Source: CAWIHA01 sp963835855 (GTDB lineage: Bacteria; Acidobacteriota; Terriglobia; Bryobacterales; Bryobacteraceae). From it: 64,000 bases of DNA. The translations under genes and the position numbers were made by a program. How positions within the stretch are numbered: position 1 is the stretch's first letter; every line of letters starts with the position of its first letter. The stretch is from positions 1 to 64,000 of the forward strand of contig CAWIHA010000025.1 in NCBI GenBank assembly GCA_963835855.1, given 5' to 3'. The notes under the pieces were generated by a model. The model was not told the origin of the DNA, searched no databases, and was given only the letters and a program-made list of their open reading frames with translations. Of this stretch, positions 8,682-17,665 are shown piece by piece.

Positions 8682-8744
8682 CGTTGATGGCAGCGCGCAA
8701 CGGGCTGACGCGCACCTCCGGCCGCGCACTACAATCAAATCAGA

Positions 8745-9629
8745 GTGCTGGTTACGATCGCAGCAACGCCGCCGCGTCCCGCATGGCTTCGGGCGCCTGC
8801 GCCGGCGGGCGAGAATTACCGCGAGCTGAAGTCGCTCGTTGGGCGGCTCCAGTTGCATACGGTTTGCGAGAGTGCGGCGTGCCCAAACGCCGGCGAGTGC
8901 TGGAACCACCGCACGGCCACGTTTATGATCCTCGGCAACGTGTGCACGCGGCGATGTGGCTTCTGTGCGGTACGGAAGGGCGGGCCGCTGCCGGTGGATT
9001 ACGACGAGCCGAGGCGGGTCGCCGAAGCGGTGGCCGCACTCGGACTGAAATACGCGGTCATCACGAGCGTGAACCGCGACGACCGAAAGGACGGGGGCGC
9101 AAGCCTATTCGCGCTGACGATTGAAGCCATCCGCGCGCGGGCGCCGGGCTCGAAGGTCGAGGTTTTGATCCCGGATTTTCAGGGCTCGCACGACGCCATG
9201 GACATCGTGCTCGCGGCCGCGCCTGAAGTCCTGAACCATAACACCGAGACGGTGCCTCGCCTCTACCGTCAGGTCCGGCCCGGCGCCCGATACGAGCGGT
9301 CGCTTGACATCCTCGCCTATTCGAAGAGAGTCCGGCCGGACATCCCGGCCAAGTCTGGGCTGATGCTGGGACTCGGCGAAACCCCCGCGGAAGTGCTCGA
9401 AGTCATGGGCGACCTGCGTGCGCAGGGGGTCGATATTCTGACGCTCGGCCAATACCTGCGGCCGTCGCCCGAGCACGTGCCGGTAATCCGCTACGTCCCC
9501 CCGGACGAGTTCGCGGAATTCCGCCGGCGCGGCCACGCCATGGGGTTCCGGCACGTCGAAGCGGGGCCGCTCGTTCGCAGCTCCTACCACGCGGCTGATG
9601 CCGCCGAGGCTGCGGCCGGCTTGTTGTAA
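8745..9629 (+). CDS. lipA: Lipoyl synthase
   Basis: A 294-residue radical SAM enzyme that inserts two sulfurs into octanoyl groups on lipoyl domains. The auxiliary cluster motif CESAACPNAGEC and the radical SAM motif CTRRCGFC are both present, as is the C-terminal RSSY motif whose serine ligates the auxiliary cluster. SVNRDD and LNHNTETV family motifs are intact. The start is a GTG with no strong ribosome binding site; the sequence immediately downstream (PRPAWLRAPAP) is the usual N-terminal part. No lipB is adjacent. The gap to rsfS is short. Confidence 0.93.
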   Translation: MLVTIAATPPRPAWLRAPAPAGENYRELKSLVGRLQLHTVCESAACPNAGECWNHRTATFMILGNVCTRRCGFCAVRKGGPLPVDYDEPRRVAEAVAALGLKYAVITSVNRDDRKDGGASLFALTIEAIRARAPGSKVEVLIPDFQGSHDAMDIVLAAAPEVLNHNTETVPRLYRQVRPGARYERSLDILAYSKRVRPDIPAKSGLMLGLGETPAEVLEVMGDLRAQGVDILTLGQYLRPSPEHVPVIRYVPPDEFAEFRRRGHAMGFRHVEAGPLVRSSYHAADAAEAAAGLL

Positions 9630-9704
9630 GGTGGAGCGGCAACTGAGTTTCACTTCAGAGGGCCGTTATGGCATCATCGAACCTGCCGCCGGCCTCCGTG
9701 CACG

Positions 9705-10067
9705 TCAGCGGACCGCTTCGGGGACTTTGACTTCCTTGCCCAAGCGCCAGAGGCGCTCCAGGTCGTAGAAGGCGCGGGCAGCGGGAGAGAAGATGTGCAC
9801 GATGAAATTGCCGTAGTCGGCGAGGACCCAATCGGCTTTTTCGTAGCCCTCGACGCCCAGCGGCGTCTCCCCGTGCTGCTTCAGTTGCAACTGAACCTCA
9901 TCGGTTATGGCTTGGATCTGGCGCGCGTTCGCCCCCGAGCAGATGACAAAGTAATCCGTAAACGAACTGATGTCTCTCAGATCGAGAATGCGTACGTCGA
10001 GGGCCTTTTTTACTTCGGTGGCGCGTGCGGCAATGAGCGGCGCTTCGGGCAGGTCGTTCTCCGGCAA
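9705..10067 (-). CDS. rsfS: Ribosomal silencing factor RsfS
   Basis: A 120-residue protein of the RsfS/Iojap family. It binds L14 on the large subunit and blocks subunit joining, saving energy in stationary phase. Family motifs seen are LDLRDISSFTDYFVICSGAN, the RQIQAITDEV helix, GEGYEKADWVL-like GVEGYEKADWVLADYGNFIV, and VHIFSPAARAFYDLERLW. Length is typical. It is convergent with lipA and divergent from hpt. Confidence 0.92.
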   Translation of the reverse strand: MPENDLPEAPLIAARATEVKKALDVRILDLRDISSFTDYFVICSGANARQIQAITDEVQLQLKQHGETPLGVEGYEKADWVLADYGNFIVHIFSPAARAFYDLERLWRLGKEVKVPEAVR

Positions 10068-10187
10068 TCAGCTCCTCGCCTCATCGTACTACAATCGGAG
10101 GCATGCGGCTCGGAAAAATCGCGTTTCGCGCGGGCGTGCGCAACGCGGTTCTGAGCGCGCCAGCGCGGCCGCTGGCGGGGATGAGCC

Positions 10188-10742
10188 ATGGCCGTTAAGG
10201 CGACCCCAACGAATGCCGGTTTGAGGGTGCTGCTGCCGGCTGAGAAGATCCAGACGCGGATCCGCGAGCTCGCCGCGCAGATCGACCGGGACTATCCGGA
10301 AGGTCCGGTCTACCTGGTTGCGATTCTCAAGGGGGCATGTTTCTTTCTCGTCGATCTCGCGCGGGCGATGGAGCGCCCGGCGCGCATCGACTTCATCGGG
10401 ATCTCCAGTTACGGCCAGCGCACCACGTCGTCGGGCGAGGTCAAGCTCACCAAAGACCTGGACGCCTCGATCGAAGGCGCCGACGTGCTGGTGGTCGAGG
10501 ACATCGTTGACACCGGCGTCACGCTGAACTACCTTATCGAAGTGCTTCGGCAGAGACGGCCGCGCACGCTGCGCGTTGCCGCTCTGCTCGACAAGCCGGG
10601 CCGGCGGCTGCGCCCAGTCGATCTCGCCTACGTGGGTTTCGAAATTCCCAACGAGTTCGTCGTGGGTTACGGCCTGGACTACGCCCAGGATTACCGCAAC
10701 CTGCGTAACGTCTGCATGCTGGAACCGCTTGAAAACAGTTAG
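10188..10742 (+). CDS. hpt: Hypoxanthine phosphoribosyltransferase
   Basis: A 184-residue purine-salvage enzyme converting hypoxanthine or guanine plus PRPP to IMP or GMP. Visible are VAILKGACFFLVDLARAM (pyrophosphate loop), the flexible-loop region ISSYGQRTTSSGEV, the PRPP-binding VVEDIVDTGVTL, and PDYVGFEIPNEFVVGYGLDY-type C-terminus (FEIPNEFVVGYGLDYAQDYR). Length is normal. A weak inverted repeat (GCGCCAAC / GTTGGGCGC) directly follows the stop at 10742-10765 but lacks a T-tract. Confidence 0.93.
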   Translation: MAVKATPTNAGLRVLLPAEKIQTRIRELAAQIDRDYPEGPVYLVAILKGACFFLVDLARAMERPARIDFIGISSYGQRTTSSGEVKLTKDLDASIEGADVLVVEDIVDTGVTLNYLIEVLRQRRPRTLRVAALLDKPGRRLRPVDLAYVGFEIPNEFVVGYGLDYAQDYRNLRNVCMLEPLENS

Positions 10743-10830
10743 CGCCAACGGATGCGGTTGGGCGCAAAATGGACGGCAGCAACCAAGCGAAGCCGAAAAT
10801 TCTGAGTAAGTTGTTTAGTGAGACCTCCTC

Positions 10831-11022
10831 ATGGATTCACAGGCGCACGTCACTTCGGTCAAGACCGATACGGAGTCGCGCGATGTCGTCGAGCCCACGC
10901 GCACGATAATGAGACCTCCGCCTGCTGCGCCGCCGCCGCACAACGCGGTATTGTGGGTAGACGATCGAGCCTCGTTTTTTTCGTCGTTTCCTTTGACGAA
11001 GAAAGACCGCGCCCCCTTCTAG
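10831..11022 (+). CDS. Short hypothetical, possibly a receiver-domain fragment
   Basis: The 325-base stretch between hpt and the EpsB-type gene contains this 63-residue frame. After a low-complexity proline segment it has HNAVLWVDDRASFF, which resembles the first strand and acidic pair of a receiver domain, but the frame ends shortly after, just past a seven-T homopolymer at 10975-10981. It may be the remnant of a response regulator, or chance. There is a possible ribosome binding site GAGACCTCC-like region but not a convincing one. Confidence 0.22.
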   Translation: MDSQAHVTSVKTDTESRDVVEPTRTIMRPPPAAPPPHNAVLWVDDRASFFSSFPLTKKDRAPF

Positions 11023-11067
11023 TGCGTTGCAGGCTTGATGGCGGTCAGGTAGTGTGCTCGTGCGGCT

Positions 11068-12459
11068 ATGACTAAGCTCTTCCGGGTATCTGTCCCGACC
11101 AGTATCTTCGTTCTTCTCCTTTCGGAGTTTGTACTGCTCGGTTTCTGCTACATGCTTGGTGTCTACCTCGTCCTGGAGGTCGATCCATCCGTCTTCCTGC
11201 TGTACGATGGCGGCTTCGGCCGCATTCTCATTGTTGTGGTGAGCATCCTCCTCGGTCTGCACTTTCTGGATCTGTACGCGGCGATCCGCACGACCTCGAA
11301 AATCGCTCTGGTCCTCGAGATCGGGCAGGCGATTGGATTCGCTTTCCTGGTCGAGTTTGGGGTCAGCTATATCAATAACGAGTGGATCGTGCCGCGACGG
11401 CCTATGATTCTGGGCAGCGCCTTCGCGCTGGTTGGCCTCTCTGCGTGGCGTATCCTTTACGGCGTGGTATTCCTGCGTGCTTTTGCCATTGAGCGCGTTC
11501 TTTTCCTCGGCTGCAATGCTGTCGTGTTGGAGATTGCAGAATACCTCGCCGGCCACCCGGAACTGGGCTGGATCAATCTCGGCTATATCGACGACGGCTT
11601 CGCGCCTGGATGCCTGCTAAACGGCGCGAAGGTGCTCGGGCCCGTTCACTGCATTCGCGAGATCGTTAAGGCGGCCCAGCCCGATCGCATCGTCGTCGGT
11701 ATGAGGGAGCGCCGCGCCCACATGCCCGTCGAGGATATGCTCGAACTGCGCTTCTCCGGCATTCCGATTGAGGAGGCTGGTTCGGCGTACGAGGCTGCCT
11801 GCGGCCGGATCTGCACCAAGGAGCTGCGACCCGCGCAACTGATCTTTTCCGGCGAACTCGATCACCAACGTGGCGCCGTGTCGCCGCAAGCCATCTGCTC
11901 ATGGATAATCGCCTTGGCCGGCACCATTGTTACGCTCCCCGTGATGCTGATCGCGGCGGCCGCAATCAAGCTGACCTCTCGCGGCCCGGTGTTGTTCCGC
12001 CAAACGAGGGTAGGCCTGAACGGCGCACCCTTTACTCTATATAAGCTGCGCTCCATGTACGTGGATGCTGAGAAGAAAACAGGCGCTGTTTGGGCAAGTA
12101 AAGATGACCCCCGGGTGACCCCGATAGGGCGTTGGCTGCGCAGGCTGCGCATTGATGAGGTTCCCCAACTATGGAATGTGCTGCGCGGAGAGATGTCGAT
12201 CGTCGGACCGCGTCCCGAGCGCCCCGAGTTCGTCAAGGTGCTCGCGGAGAAGATCCCGTATTACCGCCAGCGGCACTGCGTCAAGCCGGGCATTACCGGC
12301 TGGGCGCAGATCAACCACAGGTACGGCGACACCATCGAGGACACCATCACCAAGCTCGAATACGACCTCTACTACATCAAGCACCTCTCCGTGTCGCTCG
12401 ACGCCTACATCATTTTCCATACCCTGAAAACGATACTCCGCTTCCGCGGGGCGCAGTAG
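11068..12459 (+). CDS. Undecaprenyl-phosphate sugar-1-phosphate transferase, EpsB/WcaJ type
   Basis: A 463-residue polyisoprenyl-phosphate hexose-1-phosphate transferase that starts exopolysaccharide repeat synthesis. Four to five hydrophobic helices occupy ~12-145, then a Rossmann-like region (ERVLFLGCN..VLEIAEYL), another membrane segment (~272-300), and the C-terminal catalytic bacterial sugar transferase domain. That domain shows SRGPVLFRQTRVGLNGAPF, YKLRSM, RIDEVPQLWNVLRGEMS and the VGPRPERPEF motif, then KPGITGWAQINHRYGDT. The general layout is that of TIGR03013-type EpsB transferases. It stands apart from the glycosyltransferases at 38-41 kb, which could act later in the same pathway. 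Confidence 0.88.
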   Translation: MTKLFRVSVPTSIFVLLLSEFVLLGFCYMLGVYLVLEVDPSVFLLYDGGFGRILIVVVSILLGLHFLDLYAAIRTTSKIALVLEIGQAIGFAFLVEFGVSYINNEWIVPRRPMILGSAFALVGLSAWRILYGVVFLRAFAIERVLFLGCNAVVLEIAEYLAGHPELGWINLGYIDDGFAPGCLLNGAKVLGPVHCIREIVKAAQPDRIVVGMRERRAHMPVEDMLELRFSGIPIEEAGSAYEAACGRICTKELRPAQLIFSGELDHQRGAVSPQAICSWIIALAGTIVTLPVMLIAAAAIKLTSRGPVLFRQTRVGLNGAPFTLYKLRSMYVDAEKKTGAVWASKDDPRVTPIGRWLRRLRIDEVPQLWNVLRGEMSIVGPRPERPEFVKVLAEKIPYYRQRHCVKPGITGWAQINHRYGDTIEDTITKLEYDLYYIKHLSVSLDAYIIFHTLKTILRFRGAQ

Positions 12460-12620
12460 CGCTGTGATGGTGTGGCGTAGAGTCGTGGATCGCAGATCGT
12501 CGAACGCGGGTCCCCGGCGCCCATAAGCTACAGCCACCCCTCTGCGATCCACACCCCACGATCCTGCATCCTTTGGCCCTCCGTTTGCATCTCTCTTGGT
12601 TGAACACTGGGGGGTGGAAG

Positions 12621-12707
12621 ATGTTGGTTGCCGGGATTCTTGCGATATTGGTCGCCTTCAGCCTGTTATTGTCATTCGTTTCGCCGCCGAGGAGGCTGGG
12701 CCGCTAG
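12621..12707 (+). CDS. Possible 28-residue membrane peptide
   Basis: In the 384-base gap between the EpsB-type gene and frr, an ATG opens a frame for a peptide with one hydrophobic helix (LVAGILAILVAFSLLLSFV) and a basic tail (RRLGR), a good positive-inside arrangement. The upstream sequence is GGGGTGGAAG, a weak ribosome binding site. No family recognised. The remainder of 12460-12843 shows no other supported feature. Confidence 0.25.
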   Translation: MLVAGILAILVAFSLLLSFVSPPRRLGR

Positions 12708-12843
12708 GCGGTTGCGACACAGCTACAGGGGCATTGCTCCACAGCGCGCGGCATCGAGAATGGCCTTCCTGCGCCGCCGGGGGTAGTTTTTACCGGCCCG
12801 CGGGCTCCAAGCGGCAGCTTGCGCACCCCCGTTCCACGATCGC

Positions 12844-13446
12844 CTACTTCAGCTCGAGAACTTCTTTCTCTTTGGCTTTTGCCGCTTGGTCCACCTTCTG
12901 CATGTACGTGTCGGTCAACTTCTGGACGTCGTCGTGCGCGCGCCGGTCGTCATCCTCGCTGACCAACTTGTCTTTCAGCAGCTTCTTCAACGCCTCGTTC
13001 GCATCCCGGCGGATGTTGCGCAGCCCCACCCGGTGCTCTTCTGCCACGCCGTGCAGGTGCTTCACGAGCTCCTTGCGCCTTTCTTCGGTCAGCGCGGGTA
13101 TTGGGACCCGGATGATCTTCCCATCGTTGGACGGGTTCAATCCCAGGTCGGAGGCCCGAATCGTCTTCTCAATCAGGCCGATCTGCGACAAATCCCAGGG
13201 TTGGACTGTAATCAAGGAGGGCTCGGGGACATGGAGCGTGGCCAACTGGTTTAACGGTGTGGGAGTGCCATAATAGTCCACTTTGATCGGGTCTAACAGG
13301 CTGACCGATGCGCGCCCAGTCCGAATGACCGCCAGCGCGTGTTGCAGGTCCGTCAGGATCTTTTCCATGCGCGTCTTGGCGCTCGCTTCAACGTCCTTTA
13401 CCGAATGAAATGTCTGCGCTGTAGTTTCCGTATGTCCCGGCTTCAT
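12844..13446 (-). CDS. frr: Ribosome recycling factor
   Basis: A 200-residue RRF, which with EF-G splits the post-termination ribosome. Core motifs are LQHALAVIRTGRASVSLLD, VDYYGTPTPLNQLATL, the KIIRVPIPALTEERRKELVK hallmark and the C-terminal three-helix bundle ending KAKEKEVLELK. It is about 15 residues longer than usual at the N-terminus, so a start nearer 13400 is possible. It lies last in the rpsB-tsf-pyrH-frr order. The 293-base gap to pyrH contains an open stretch (about 13550-13710, ADAETLAAALVRRLGKRAKD) on the plus strand that I cannot support as a gene. Confidence 0.93.
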   Translation of the reverse strand: MKPGHTETTAQTFHSVKDVEASAKTRMEKILTDLQHALAVIRTGRASVSLLDPIKVDYYGTPTPLNQLATLHVPEPSLITVQPWDLSQIGLIEKTIRASDLGLNPSNDGKIIRVPIPALTEERRKELVKHLHGVAEEHRVGLRNIRRDANEALKKLLKDKLVSEDDDRRAHDDVQKLTDTYMQKVDQAAKAKEKEVLELK

Positions 13447-13739
13447 GTTGTCGTCCTTGTAAAGCGTAGTACAGCAACAATATCTTGCATTATACCCATG
13501 TGGAGTTTCCTGGCGCTTCCCGAATGCATCGAAGACCGAAAACCCGGCGTTGGCCGGTTATTGGGCCGACGCTGAAACGCTCGCGGCAGCCCTGGTTCGG
13601 CGGCTCGGCAAGAGAGCAAAGGACGACGAATTGGTCCTGGTCATCGAGCCGGAGCGGATTCTCGATGGCGATTGCATCGACAATGTGATTACTCAAAGCG
13701 GGCGGGGGATGAGTCACGCGCCGGCTTCGAGCGCCGGCT

Positions 13740-14462
13740 CTATCCGATCAGTGTGCCCGCCGGCTCGCCCATCGCCACGCGCATGATGTTGCCGGGCACG
13801 TTCAGGTTGAAGACAATCAGCGGGAGCTGGTTGTCGCGGCACATTGCGACTGCCGTAGCGTCCAGCACCGCTAGCGATCGGCTGAGCACGTCGACGTAGG
13901 AAATGCGGGGGTAGAGCACGGCGTCAGGATTCGTGAGCGGGTCCTTGTCGTAAACGCCGTCCACTCGCGTGCCTTTGGCGATCACTTGCGCGTGGATTTC
14001 AAGCGCCCGCAGCGTCGCGGCGGTATCGGTGGAAAAGTAAGGGTTGGAAGTGCCGCCGGCGAAAATCACGATGCGCCCTTTCTCCAGATGGTGGATCGCG
14101 CGGCGGCGGATGTACGGCTCGGCCACCTGCCGCATCTCGATCGCGGTCATTACGCGTGTCTCGACGCCCTGCCGCTCGAGTGCGTCCTCGAGTGCCAACG
14201 CGTTGATTACCGTGGCCAGCATTCCCATTTGATCGGCCGTCACACGGTCCATAGTTTGGGCCGCGGCCGCCACGCCCCGGAAGAAGTTGCCGCCTCCGAT
14301 CACCACGCCGATCTCGATGCCAGCGCGGGCGACTTCGGCCACCTCGCGGGCCAGCTCCCGCACGCGCCCCGGATCAATGCCGAAACTAGCGCTTGCGGCC
14401 AGCGCCTGGCCGCTCAGCTTCAACAGGATGCGATCGTACTTCGGCACGGAATCCCTGCCCAC
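13740..14462 (-). CDS. pyrH: UMP kinase
   Basis: A 240-residue bacterial UMP kinase of the amino-acid kinase fold, phosphorylating UMP to UDP. Motifs include YDRILLKLSGQAL, the GVVIGGGNFFRG nucleotide loop, TADQMGMLATVINALAL, MTAIEMRQVAEPYIRRRA and the FAGGTSNPYFSTDTAA segment. Its start codon is GTG, immediately abutting the tsf stop codon, so translation is probably coupled. Length is normal. Confidence 0.95.
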   Translation of the reverse strand: MGRDSVPKYDRILLKLSGQALAASASFGIDPGRVRELAREVAEVARAGIEIGVVIGGGNFFRGVAAAAQTMDRVTADQMGMLATVINALALEDALERQGVETRVMTAIEMRQVAEPYIRRRAIHHLEKGRIVIFAGGTSNPYFSTDTAATLRALEIHAQVIAKGTRVDGVYDKDPLTNPDAVLYPRISYVDVLSRSLAVLDATAVAMCRDNQLPLIVFNLNVPGNIMRVAMGEPAGTLIG

Positions 14463-15110
14463 TCAGGCTACCGGAGCCGGCGCCGTCTTAGCCGCCGGCG
14501 CGCTCCCATAGCTCTGGTCGCCCAGCTTGAACCGTACGAAGCGCGACACAGTGATATTCTCGCCGGTCTTGGCGATCTTGGTGGCGATCAACTGGCCTAC
14601 CGTGAGGGTGTTGTCTTTTATGAACGGCTGGTCGTAGAGGCAGATCTCCTCATAAAACTTGCCCAGCCGGCCCTCGATCATCTTCTCGGCGACTTTTTCG
14701 GGCTTGCCCTCGGCGAGCGCCCGCGCGCGCTGGATGTCGCGCTCCTTCTGGAGCACTGCTGCCGTGACGTCCTCCCTGCGAACGAACTGCGGGTCCGCCG
14801 CCGCGATCTGCATCGCGATGTCGTGGACCAGTTGCTTGAATTCGTCCGTCCGCGCGACGAAATCCGACTCGCAGTTGACCTCAACCAGCACCCCGAGTTG
14901 CGCGCCAGGATGAATGTAGCTTCCGATCAAGCCCTGCTTGGTCACCCGCGCCGCCCGCTTCGCGGCCGAAGCGATGCCGCGCTTGCGCAGCACGATTTCA
15001 GCTTCCGCCAGGTCTCCTTTAGCCTCTTGCAGTGCGCTCTTGCACTCCATCATCCCCGCGCCGGTGCGCTCCCGTAATTCTTTCACTCGTTGTGCAGTAA
15101 TCTCCGCCAT
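14463..15110 (-). CDS. tsf: Elongation factor Ts
   Basis: A 215-residue EF-Ts, the nucleotide exchange factor for EF-Tu. It starts MAEITAQRVKELRERTGAGM, contains MECKSALQEAKGD and the VEVNCESDFVARTDEFK core, and ends with a short alanine/proline tail. It is the single-core form, shorter than the E. coli protein (283), as is common outside gammaproteobacteria. The ATG at 15110 is chosen over a longer open frame to 15212 because the family N-terminus begins here. Gene order rpsB-tsf-pyrH is conserved. Confidence 0.95.
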   Translation of the reverse strand: MAEITAQRVKELRERTGAGMMECKSALQEAKGDLAEAEIVLRKRGIASAAKRAARVTKQGLIGSYIHPGAQLGVLVEVNCESDFVARTDEFKQLVHDIAMQIAAADPQFVRREDVTAAVLQKERDIQRARALAEGKPEKVAEKMIEGRLGKFYEEICLYDQPFIKDNTLTVGQLIATKIAKTGENITVSRFVRFKLGDQSYGSAPAAKTAPAPVA

Positions 15111-15221
15111 GATGCCACCTGTATATAAGAATTGCCTTTCGCGAAATGTGTCCCGCGGTGACTGCCCTAGGGCTGCGCTCGCGTCCCGCAGCCTACCACC
15201 GACACACCACAACCTGGGCTG

Positions 15222-16136
15222 TCAGCTTTCGCGTTCCTGCGCCGTAGTCTCGGCCGCCGCTCGCCCGGCGTCTTCCATTTCCGAACCCGGACCCTTGCGC
15301 GGCACCGACATGGACGACAAATCTTCGTCCGGCAGGCTCTCCGACATGAGTTGCTCGGCGTATCGCGGATCGACGTATTGGGTGTATTCCGGAATCTCTT
15401 CGATGGGCGTCTCGTCGGTGACGATCTTCTCCGCTGTGAACTCCTGTTCGGTTGTCAGCGCACGGCCTTCCAGCACCGCGTCCGCAACTTTGCTCGAGAA
15501 CAGCCGGATGGCGCGAAGCGCGTCGTCGTTGCCTGGGATCGGGTAATCCGCCTGGTCCGGGTCGCAGTTCGTATCTACCACCGCCACCACGGGAATACCC
15601 AGCTTTCGCGCCTCGTGCACCGCGATCTCTTCCTTGTTCGAGTCGATCACGAATAGGAAGTCCGGCAGGCCGGGCATGTCTTTGATGCCCGAGAGGTTCT
15701 GTTGCAGGTGCTTGCGCTCCCGCTCCAGGCGCGTGATCTCTTTCTTCGACCGGCCCTGATAGGCGTGGTCGGTTGCCAGCGTGTCGAGGTCTTTGAGCCG
15801 CTTGATCGACTTCTGGATAGTGATGTGATTCGTCAGCAACCCGCCCAGCCAGCGCTGGTTCACGTAGAACATCTGGCAGCGGGTCGCCTCTTCCGCCACC
15901 GCCTCCTGCGCCTGCCGCTTGGTTCCGACGAATAGAACGTTCTTGCCTTCGGCGGCCCTCTCGCCGACGAACCGCATGGCTTCCTTGAATAGCTTCAAGG
16001 TTTTCTGCAGGTCAATGATGTAAATTCCGTTGCGTTCGCCGAAGATATACTCTTTCATCTTCGGATTCCAGCGCTTGGTCTGGTGCCCGAAGTGAACGCC
16101 TGCTTCGAGCAATTCCTTCATGGAAATCGACGGCAA
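15222..16136 (-). CDS. rpsB: 30S ribosomal protein S2
   Basis: A 304-residue S2. Signature stretches are LLEAGVHFGHQTKRWNPKM, YIFGERNGIYIIDLQKTL, NVLFVGTKRQAQEAV, NQRWLGGLLTNHITIQKSI, PDFLFVIDSNKEEIAVHEA and VVAVVDTNCDPDQADYPIPG. It carries an extra ~60-residue acidic C-terminal tail beyond the usual ~240 residues, which is common in this phylum as far as I recall. The 188 bases upstream, to rpsI, hold no gene and may contain the promoter or an S2 leader. Confidence 0.95.
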   Translation of the reverse strand: MPSISMKELLEAGVHFGHQTKRWNPKMKEYIFGERNGIYIIDLQKTLKLFKEAMRFVGERAAEGKNVLFVGTKRQAQEAVAEEATRCQMFYVNQRWLGGLLTNHITIQKSIKRLKDLDTLATDHAYQGRSKKEITRLERERKHLQQNLSGIKDMPGLPDFLFVIDSNKEEIAVHEARKLGIPVVAVVDTNCDPDQADYPIPGNDDALRAIRLFSSKVADAVLEGRALTTEQEFTAEKIVTDETPIEEIPEYTQYVDPRYAEQLMSESLPDEDLSSMSVPRKGPGSEMEDAGRAAAETTAQERES

Positions 16137-16324
16137 ACTGCCTCCTCTTTCAGAACGACATTACGGCCGCACGCCCGTGCAGGCCGCTATTCCTCTCGCG
16201 CACGCGGCCCAAAGCGAGATTTGCGTGCCCGAGGGAAGGGAAAGACTGCCACTCGCGTAATGCCGGTCCGACGCCGGGACAGAACTCACGGCGCAGCACC
16301 GCAAACACTCCGCGCTTCGCATTA

Positions 16325-16720
16325 CTACCGCTTGGAGAACTGGAACCGTTTGCGCGCGCCCTTTTGTCCACACTTCTTCCGCTCGTGTTGCCGGGGATCG
16401 CGCGTCAAAAGGCCGAGCTGCTTCAGCTTCGGGCGCAGCTCCACATTGAACTCGATCAACGCGCGGGCGATACCCAGCCGCGCCGCGCCGGCCTGGCCCG
16501 TCGAGCCGCCGCCATGGGTGAGGATCAAAACGTCGAACCGGTCCGCCGTTTCCGTCGCCAGTAAGGGCTGGCGTACCGCCGTGCGGCACGCCTCGGTCAA
16601 GAAATAATCTTCAAATGCCCGGCTGTTTATCGAAATCTGGCCTTTGCCAGGCCGCAAGAATACCCGCGCCACCGCGCGCTTCCTCCGGCCCGTTCCTAAA
16701 TACTGTACCTGGGCTGCCAC
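16325..16720 (-). CDS. rpsI: 30S ribosomal protein S9
   Basis: A 131-residue S9. It starts MAAQVQYLGTGRRKRAVARV, contains ILTHGGGSTGQAGAARLGIA, LIEFN, and ends in the family's lysine/arginine tail (GARKRFQFSKR), which reaches the P-site tRNA. It lies 18 bases after rplM and is clearly co-transcribed with it. Confidence 0.95.
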   Translation of the reverse strand: MAAQVQYLGTGRRKRAVARVFLRPGKGQISINSRAFEDYFLTEACRTAVRQPLLATETADRFDVLILTHGGGSTGQAGAARLGIARALIEFNVELRPKLKQLGLLTRDPRQHERKKCGQKGARKRFQFSKR

Positions 16721-16738
16721 TCGTTTTCCTCTCTAGAG

Positions 16739-17173
16739 CTACTTTGCTGGCGCAAGCGCCACCGGTTTTTGCGCCTGGTGCGGATGCTTGTCGCCGGGGT
16801 AAACCCGCAGCTTGCGAATCATGTGCTTGCCGAGTTTGGTCTTCGGCAGCATCCCCGCAATCGCCTCGCGAAGCAGTTGGGCCGGCCGCGCCGCACGCAT
16901 TTTCCGCGCGGTCACCTCAACCAGCCCGCCCGGATATCCGCTGTGCCTGCGGTAGAGTTTCTGATCTTCTTTCCGGCCCGTGAGCCGCACCTTCGCGGCG
17001 TTCACCACGATCACATGATCGCCCACGTCCAGGAACGGCGAGTACGTCGGTTTGTGCTTTCCCATCAGCAACGTCGCCGCCTGGCCGGCGAGCCTGCCCA
17101 GAGAGACGCTCTCAGCGTCCAGAACGTGCCAGGCGCGGACGCTCTCCTTCGGAGATGGGAATTCAGTCTTCAT
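16739..17173 (-). CDS. rplM: 50S ribosomal protein L13
   Basis: A 144-residue L13. Features are the WHVLDAESVSLGRLAGQAAT start, LLMGKHKPTYSPFLDVGDHV, VVNAAKVRLTGRKEDQKLYRRHSGYPGG, MLPKTKLGKHMIRKLRVYPG and the terminal HPHQAQKP. It leads the rplM-rpsI operon; the short region upstream (17174-17237) separates it from the zinc-finger gene. Confidence 0.95.
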   Translation of the reverse strand: MKTEFPSPKESVRAWHVLDAESVSLGRLAGQAATLLMGKHKPTYSPFLDVGDHVIVVNAAKVRLTGRKEDQKLYRRHSGYPGGLVEVTARKMRAARPAQLLREAIAGMLPKTKLGKHMIRKLRVYPGDKHPHQAQKPVALAPAK

Positions 17174-17237
17174 GGGCAGACATACACCTTCCTTCTTGCT
17201 TGCAGATACTTAGGTTACCGAAGCCAGGTGTGGCCTG

Positions 17238-17495
17238 TCAAACTTCGCGGGCAGCCATCGGTTGATTGGCGCTCGCAACCTCCTTCATCGCGCGGATGAA
17301 CTCGTCCGTGTTCCATACCACTGCCGCGCAGGCGGAACACGTCAGAAAGTGATTTTCGAAAGCACCGGCCCGTTCCGGCTCCAGCCGGTTCAGGCAATAG
17401 AGATCCGCAATCTCCGATACCTCTGCCGGGCATTGCTCAGATCCCGTAGCGGTCTCGTAATCTTCACATGACTTTAGGGATGGCCTTGCGCTCAC
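17238..17495 (-). CDS. Small zf-HC2 / anti-sigma-like zinc-finger protein
   Basis: An 85-residue protein whose central part reads ADLYCLNRLEPERAGAFENH followed by FLTCSAC, giving H-x3-C-x2-C, the zinc-binding signature of zf-HC2 domains found at the N-terminus of anti-sigma factors. There is no membrane segment and no adjacent sigma-factor gene, so a free-standing redox or regulatory role is only inferred. I start it at GTG 17495 because GGAG lies five bases upstream; the open frame extends to 17612 but those extra residues look non-coding. Confidence 0.5.
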   Translation of the reverse strand: MSARPSLKSCEDYETATGSEQCPAEVSEIADLYCLNRLEPERAGAFENHFLTCSACAAVVWNTDEFIRAMKEVASANQPMAAREV

Positions 17496-17665
17496 TGAAG
17501 CTCCATTAGGATTTCGGGGGGAGGAAACGCTATTGTGCCTCAATCCGCGGGTCCAGTGCAAGACTTTCGTAAAAAAATTTTGACCCTGGCAGAGCTCCTT
17601 TTTTAGGGGCATCTCACGGTCCCGCGCGCTTGCATCGCGGCGAACGCCATGGTTTGATGAACACC

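Noticed and set aside
10837..11556. 239-codon minus-strand frame over the start of the EpsB-type gene
   Set aside because: The opposite strand encodes the conserved sugar transferase membrane region; the minus translation shows no domain.
13550..13786. 79-codon TTG-started frame between frr and pyrH
   Set aside because: No ribosome binding site, no recognisable family, and its end overlaps the pyrH gene on the other strand.
13986..15077. 363-codon plus-strand open frame opposite pyrH and tsf
   Set aside because: It is the antisense of two clearly conserved genes, and its translation is histidine/arginine/leucine-rich without any motif, as expected for a shadow in GC-rich DNA.
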